From Leptolyngbya ohadii IS1 (lineage in GTDB: Bacteria; Cyanobacteriota; Cyanobacteriia; Elainellales; Elainellaceae), in assembly GCF_002215035.1 (NCBI RefSeq), contig NZ_NKFP01000006.1, positions 199,083 through 263,082 of the forward strand: a stretch of DNA of 64,000 bases, written 5' to 3'. Below the pieces are notes generated by a model that was not told where the DNA came from, searched no databases, and worked only from the letters and a program-made list of their open reading frames with translations. A program made the position numbers and the translations under genes. This document shows, one piece after another, positions 59,734-64,000 of the stretch. Each line of letters begins with the position of its first letter. Within the stretch, counting starts at the first letter, position 1.

Positions 59734-59997
59734 ATGCAAACCGATGAAGTCGAACTCGATTCACCCCCCGTTTTTGACATCGGACAAAAGGTTCGATCGC
59801 GCAAACTGATTCGCAACGATGGCACCTTTCCCGGTAAAGACATTGGCGCAACGCTGGCAAAGAAAGGTGATGTGGGCTACGTGGTCAGTATTGGCACGTT
59901 CCTGCAAACCTCCTATATCTATGCCGTGCATTTCATGAGTACCGGATACATTGTCGGCTGCCGTAAAAAAGAACTCGAACTCCCGGAGGAAATTTAA
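59734..59997 (+). CDS. nifZ: NifZ
   Basis: 87 residues, with the FDIGQKVRSRKLIRNDGTFPG and FMSTGYIVGCRKKEL patterns of NifZ. It assists P-cluster maturation of NifDK. Its stop overlaps the nifT start. Confidence 0.93.
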   Translation: MQTDEVELDSPPVFDIGQKVRSRKLIRNDGTFPGKDIGATLAKKGDVGYVVSIGTFLQTSYIYAVHFMSTGYIVGCRKKELELPEEI

Positions 59998-60197
59998 TGA
60001 AAGTGATGCTGCGTCAGAATGCGATCGGACATCTCGTGGTGTACGTTGCGAAGAAAGATCTGGAAGAAGAAGTGGTCAATGAAGTGAAAGTCGATGGTGA
60101 GAAAATTCTGACGCTAGCAAACGGATGGGAACTGGCGATCAATGAAGCGGAACCCACCAAATTACCCCAAACCGTGGAAGCGCGACGGCTCTCCTAA
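59997..60197 (+). CDS. nifT: NifT
   Basis: 66 residues (MKVMLRQNAIGHLVVYVAKKDLEE, LANGWELAI). A small conserved nif protein without a settled role. Its end overlaps the convergent gene at 60162 by 36 bp. Confidence 0.92.
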   Translation: MKVMLRQNAIGHLVVYVAKKDLEEEVVNEVKVDGEKILTLANGWELAINEAEPTKLPQTVEARRLS

Positions 60198-60557
60198 AAG
60201 GCTCAGTTGGCTGTGCGTCTGCCAGTCCTGAATTCGGTGAGGATAGAAAATAGATGCGGCGCAGTTCAGGTTATCCTCTATGCCGTACACAATTACCATG
60301 TGTTCACCCTGTTCCAATCGTGCCTGGTAGCGATGCATCCGCTCTGTGCTAATTTCTAGCTCCTCAAGCCGATCGCATAATTTTACGCCCGCAAACTGAT
60401 CCTGGCGGCGGAAATGATTGGCAACCAGGGTAACTTGGCTGAGCGGAAAGCCGACGCTTCTAAGGCTCGTGATAGCATTCTCCAGATCGGACAGATGACA
60501 GAAGAAGCCAGTTCCATATTGCTGATGCTGATTTATTCTTGAATGGGCAAACCACAC
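60162..60557 (-). CDS. Small protein with a stress-protein-17M-like region
   Basis: 131 residues from a GTG with GGAGGG upstream. The segment FCHLSDLENAITSLRSVGFPLSQVTLVANHF resembles the N-terminus of general-stress-protein-17M-type domains. It overlaps nifT convergently. Weak family resemblance; existence is supported by the ribosome-binding site and a coherent sequence. Confidence 0.6.
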   Translation of the reverse strand: MWFAHSRINQHQQYGTGFFCHLSDLENAITSLRSVGFPLSQVTLVANHFRRQDQFAGVKLCDRLEELEISTERMHRYQARLEQGEHMVIVYGIEDNLNCAASIFYPHRIQDWQTHSQLSLLGEPSRFHGLG

Positions 60558-60802
60558 AAATCTAACCCTCCTTTCAATCCTTAAATATTCCTAGCCAGAA
60601 CACAAGTCAGAACATGAGTTGAAATACAAGTCAGAACATGAGTTGGAACACAAGCCAGAACAAGCCCAAGCGATCAAAACGCATCATTGTAATTGGGCTG
60701 TGAAATTGCTTAGGTTGCTAAATCTTTTGGGCAGACAGACCTTTTGGGCTGCCAAACATTAGACAGCCCTTGTCAGTCAATTTATGCCCCTACTCGCTTC
60801 CC

Positions 60803-61657
60803 CTAAATCCGCTTACGGCGACGTGAATCTGTGTCTTTGTCAACCACGGCACGACCCCGATCGTCGATATCCAGTTCCTCACGGCGAATTTCTTCCTCCG
60901 CCTTAACCGTGTCTCGATCGACCTCCTTGCGAACGTTGACTTCTTCCCGCAAAACCACTTCTTTCCGGATGTCGGGCGTTTCCTCGTAGACTTCAACCCG
61001 TGCGACTTCACCCTGGTCAAAGGTGGCTTCACCCGGCGCAACGGGTCTGCCTGCATCTGCTGGCGTATTTCGCTCAATCACCACCCGCTCTTTCTCGATC
61101 GGGACTTGAACCTGTTTCCGCTCCGTTTCAACCCGCTTGCCGACAATCACTTCCCCAGTTTTCTGCCGCTGTTTATTGGCAACCAGGCGCTCTTCATACA
61201 GGCGGAGATTTTGATGATCTCGATCGTTCATGCCGTACAGGGCTGAATCCTGAGCGTAGCGGTAACTGTCGCGATCGGTCTGGCGATTGGCTGCTGGACG
61301 ATCTACCGCTGGGCGATAGGTGTTTCTAACCTGCTCCTCATGCTCGTAGTCGATCGCGCTTTCGTGGGTGAATTCTGGCAGGGCTTCCACCTGGCTGCGA
61401 GATAACCCATCTGCAAACACTCTTTTTTCACTGTGGTCAATTCGAGCTTGACCGATCGGCAGTAGCACTTTTTTGCCAAAAATCCACGCGCCTGTGCTGA
61501 TCACTAAATAGCGGAAGCGTCCTTCCTCATCAACCAGCAGATCATCAACAGAGCCAACTTTCTCGTCGCCGCTGTAGAACGAAAACCCTACGACATCTTG
61601 ATTGTCGAAATGGTTACGATAGTCTGGATCAAAATCCTTAATGCGATAAAGTGCCAT
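60803..61657 (-). CDS. PRC-barrel and DUF2382 stress-type protein
   Basis: 284 residues. The N-terminal PRC-barrel (about 15-90) is followed by an acidic/basic linker, then a DUF2382 domain with repeated VEVYEETPDIRKEVVLREEVNVRKEV patterns. Such proteins are common in cyanobacteria, often under stress control; role not established. AGGAGGAC precedes the ATG. Confidence 0.88.
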   Translation of the reverse strand: MALYRIKDFDPDYRNHFDNQDVVGFSFYSGDEKVGSVDDLLVDEEGRFRYLVISTGAWIFGKKVLLPIGQARIDHSEKRVFADGLSRSQVEALPEFTHESAIDYEHEEQVRNTYRPAVDRPAANRQTDRDSYRYAQDSALYGMNDRDHQNLRLYEERLVANKQRQKTGEVIVGKRVETERKQVQVPIEKERVVIERNTPADAGRPVAPGEATFDQGEVARVEVYEETPDIRKEVVLREEVNVRKEVDRDTVKAEEEIRREELDIDDRGRAVVDKDTDSRRRKRI

Positions 61658-61993
61658 GAGAAGTCCTCCTAAATTAGGAAAAAATACAAACCAGAACAGC
61701 CCTAATTGCTGCGTCTAATGCAGGATTTTTACGGTTTTTGAAACGCTCTCTAATCAGACGCATTTCCCAATGAACAAGCCAGCAAGTTGAGATCTAGAAA
61801 ACCAAGCCAGGAATATTCGTTGTCTCGCTGCGTCGCTTGAATCATGGGCTGATCTGTCCCCACAGTATCAATCCCCTCTGGTCATCCCCTCTATCTGTCG
61901 TAATATCTAGCGAAGCAACAGAAATTTCTATGCAGACCTATGCAGCTTTTGTTTTTTCTCAGGGAATATCAGGTAAAAATTGATTCCCAGTCT
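61658..61993. other. Intergenic region, nothing recognised
   Basis: 336 bp between the DUF2382 gene and the recombinase gene. No clear insertion-sequence end, RNA or gene was seen. Confidence 0.5.
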
Positions 61994-62611
61994 CTATTCA
62001 GCCAGTTCTTTTGCAATGTCCATCAGCTTGTCAATAATCTTCTGATTTTTCTCATTGCGAGTACCGTAGAGCCGTGCTGAAAACACTGTAATAATTTCCA
62101 TAATATCTTCAGCAATATCGTCCTCAAAGTCTTCCAGCGAATTGATATTCATGATCACCACTTGCGTCTGAAAGTTTTCGCAGAGGGCAAATATAAGATC
62201 TACACCAAATCGCAGCAATCGATCGCGGTTTGTCATCACCAGTCGTTCCACATCGCCATCACAAATTCGCTGAATCAGCCTTCGTAAGCCGCTTTTGTGG
62301 TAGTTCACTCCAGAACCCAGATCTTGAATTAGCTCAAAGTCCCAGCCATGAGTGGTGCAGAACGAGTGCAGATGGTTAATTTGCTCCTTGAGGTCTTTCT
62401 TCTGACTATGATGGGATACTCTGGCGTAGGCGATCGTGACCCGCTCAGAACGGCTTTTGTGGGGCACCAGTTCCCGGAGTTGTGCCATATCGTATCTGCG
62501 GTGTCCTGATGGCGTGCGCTCAACGGTAATTTTGCCAGCCGCTTCCCAACGGCGCAGCGTATCGCGAGATACCCCCAATTCTGATGCCGCCCGACCAATT
62601 CCAACTTTCAT
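61994..62611 (-). CDS. tnpA: Lone IS607-type serine recombinase (TnpA)
   Basis: 205 residues from the ATG at 62611 (MKVGIGRAASELG). A MerR-like helix-turn-helix (about 5-45) precedes the serine-resolvase domain with the nucleophile in AYARVSHHSQKK and the later VMTNRDRLLRFG motif, the IS607 order. No TnpB gene or recognisable element ends lie within reach, so it may be a remnant or a domesticated recombinase. An upstream start 20 codons earlier is possible. Confidence 0.88.
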   Translation of the reverse strand: MKVGIGRAASELGVSRDTLRRWEAAGKITVERTPSGHRRYDMAQLRELVPHKSRSERVTIAYARVSHHSQKKDLKEQINHLHSFCTTHGWDFELIQDLGSGVNYHKSGLRRLIQRICDGDVERLVMTNRDRLLRFGVDLIFALCENFQTQVVIMNINSLEDFEDDIAEDIMEIITVFSARLYGTRNEKNQKIIDKLMDIAKELAE

Positions 62612-62897
62612 AACCTCTCTCAGCAAGCCTTTTAGTGCAGCATAGCTTACTAAAGCTGCATAGGTTTGCATAGATTAGTGTTCTATCCTAGGAGGTATAT
62701 ATTTGGATAGATCTAACCCTTTAAAGCGGTTTTTGCAGTTGAAATCCCCGCAAATTATCAAATGATTTGAAGGTTTTTTGAAAATAAAAATACTTGCCGT
62801 CCCCAGCAGACAAAACTATACAAGCAGAGGTTTTATCAACCCCTTGGCTGGATTCTCTAAAAGTCTCCCTCATTGAGGTGTAGGAACCCTAAGAACC
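62612..62897. other. Intergenic region, nothing recognised
   Basis: Under 300 bp, AT-rich, between the recombinase and the edge kinase gene; no element ends detected. Confidence 0.4.
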
Positions 62898-64000
62898 TTA
62901 AGACAACGCGATCGACAACGTGACATGAACCGTTATTTCCTGCTGATAAATACTGGAAATGGTGAGTTGTCCCCCCCATAGCTCGACCACCTTTTTCACA
63001 ATTTCTAGCCCCAATCCCATTCCTTGCTGTTCATATTTTTCTCGTTCAAACTGCATCAGGGCACCAACCCTGGCAATTTGTTCGTCGGTCATGCCCCGTC
63101 CAAGGTTACAAATCCAGAGGTGAAATATTCCGTCCTGACATTCACCCTTCAGAATGACTGGCGTGTTGGGCTGAGAGAACTTGAATGCATTCTCAACCAG
63201 CTCATCCGCTAGCAGCTGGAGATGTTCAAAAGAAACCTTTACATTAGCCTCTTCAAGTTTGCAGGTGAGATCTTCAGCACGTCCCATAACCTGGGCGATC
63301 GCCCTTGCCCGCTCAGCCACAATGCTACTACAGGAAATCTGATCCTCTCCCTTGCCGCTATTGGAAACCTGTTGAAGATCCAGCGCGGCGATTTCCAGAC
63401 GGCAGTAGTGTAAAAACCTTTGAGTTAATTTATTTAATCGACAGCTTGAGCTGTGCAGGATGCCCAATAACTCATCCAGGATTTCAGATTCTAAGCCCAT
63501 CTGATGAATTTCATGCATCAAAAAGTTGACTGCTCCCAACATACCGCTGAGGGGAGTCTTGAGTTCATGACCCAGTTTGGCAGTAATATTACCGCGTAGC
63601 TCTTGCAGATTGTCTTTGAGAAGAAATATCGTTCTCTGCTGGAATTGGGATAACGATTGAATTTGATCATATTGGCGTTTAATTCGCAGCATGGAATGAA
63701 TTCGAGCAGACAATTCCAACCGATTCACAGGCTTGCTGATGAAATCATCGGCTCCAGCCTCCAGGCAACGGGCAAGGTCTTCCTTAGCATTGAGGGCAGT
63801 CACCATAATGATGGGAATCGCCGCCCATTTCGGCATGGCTTTGATCTTTTGGCAAACCTGTATCCCGTCAAGTTCAGGCATCATGACATCCAGCAGGATC
63901 AGATCCGGTTGAAACAGGTCTAGTGAGTCGATCGCTTCTGCTCCATTGGAAGCATAGTGCAGGGTATAGGGCAGATTGGACAGCAAAAGTTCAACTACAT
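62898..64000 (-). CDS. Response regulator fused to histidine kinase, cut by window edge
   Basis: The frame stays open to the right edge, so the N-terminus is missing. The visible part starts inside a receiver (LILLDVMMPELDG, ISKPVNRLELSARI), then a coiled coil, HisKA with the histidine in KLGHELKTPLSG and a HATPase (LVENAFKFSQP, GMGLGLEIVKKVVELWGGQ). A cytoplasmic sensor of the receiver-kinase type; the partner is not visible. Confidence 0.88.
   Translation of the reverse strand, partial: VVELLLSNLPYTLHYASNGAEAIDSLDLFQPDLILLDVMMPELDGIQVCQKIKAMPKWAAIPIIMVTALNAKEDLARCLEAGADDFISKPVNRLELSARIHSMLRIKRQYDQIQSLSQFQQRTIFLLKDNLQELRGNITAKLGHELKTPLSGMLGAVNFLMHEIHQMGLESEILDELLGILHSSSCRLNKLTQRFLHYCRLEIAALDLQQVSNSGKGEDQISCSSIVAERARAIAQVMGRAEDLTCKLEEANVKVSFEHLQLLADELVENAFKFSQPNTPVILKGECQDGIFHLWICNLGRGMTDEQIARVGALMQFEREKYEQQGMGLGLEIVKKVVELWGGQLTISSIYQQEITVHVTLSIALS

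Overview
The window reads as the chromosome of a filamentous, non-heterocystous, nitrogen-fixing cyanobacterium of the Leptolyngbya type. The grounds are the nif gene order, a CnfR-type activator with a ferredoxin-like N-terminus, a heterocyst-type FdxH, a PTPA-CTERM protein, frequent GCGATCGC-like HIP1 sites, many hybrid kinases, and abundant short tandem repeats and MITE-like palindromes. No organism assignment was computed; this is recognition of families and layout.

Left part (1-29.8 kb), housekeeping and signalling: glycine cleavage genes gcvP (frame-broken) and gcvH; a glycogen debranching enzyme (glgX) and a second GH13 enzyme; an alpha/beta hydrolase; a cluster of two-component proteins (8.4-15 kb), one of them broken inside its receiver domain; an ABC exporter; a prepilin peptidase; a MerR regulator; an orphan ABC-2 permease; an S9 peptidase; a TIGR02588/TIGR02587-like pair; and small membrane proteins.

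Right part (30-60.2 kb), nitrogen fixation: nifV stands apart at 30 kb next to a hybrid kinase. cnfR (36.6-38.3 kb) encodes the expected low-oxygen nif activator. The main nif gene train is on the minus strand from 57.8 to 40.4 kb: nifB-fdxN-nifS-nifU-nifH-nifD-nifK-(Mo-nitrogenase C-terminal-like)-nifE-nifN-nifX-DUF269-DUF683-nifW-hesA-small membrane ORF-hesB-fdxH-feoA-fdxB-methyltransferase. A divergent nifP-nifZ-nifT unit lies at 58.8-60.2 kb. Between nifB and nifP is a region of about 1 kb with six exact copies of TTGAGTAC or its reverse complement, a good candidate for the activator-binding site. A Mop/TOBE molybdate-binding protein lies near the end of the train. No excision element interrupts nifD or fdxN.

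Right edge (60.2-64 kb): a PRC-barrel/DUF2382 stress protein, a lone IS607-type serine recombinase without TnpB, and a response regulator/kinase cut by the window edge.

The strongest unusual signal is a family of tandem 8-bp repeats (GGATGGGT type, with a GGGGAGCA relative) and 7-bp repeats spread over the window. Two genes, gcvP and a large hybrid kinase, carry octamer arrays inside the coding sequence, and both are out of frame by exactly the amount that a change of one or two octamers would repair. Octamer, heptamer or MITE elements also fill most of the longer spacers of the nif gene train.
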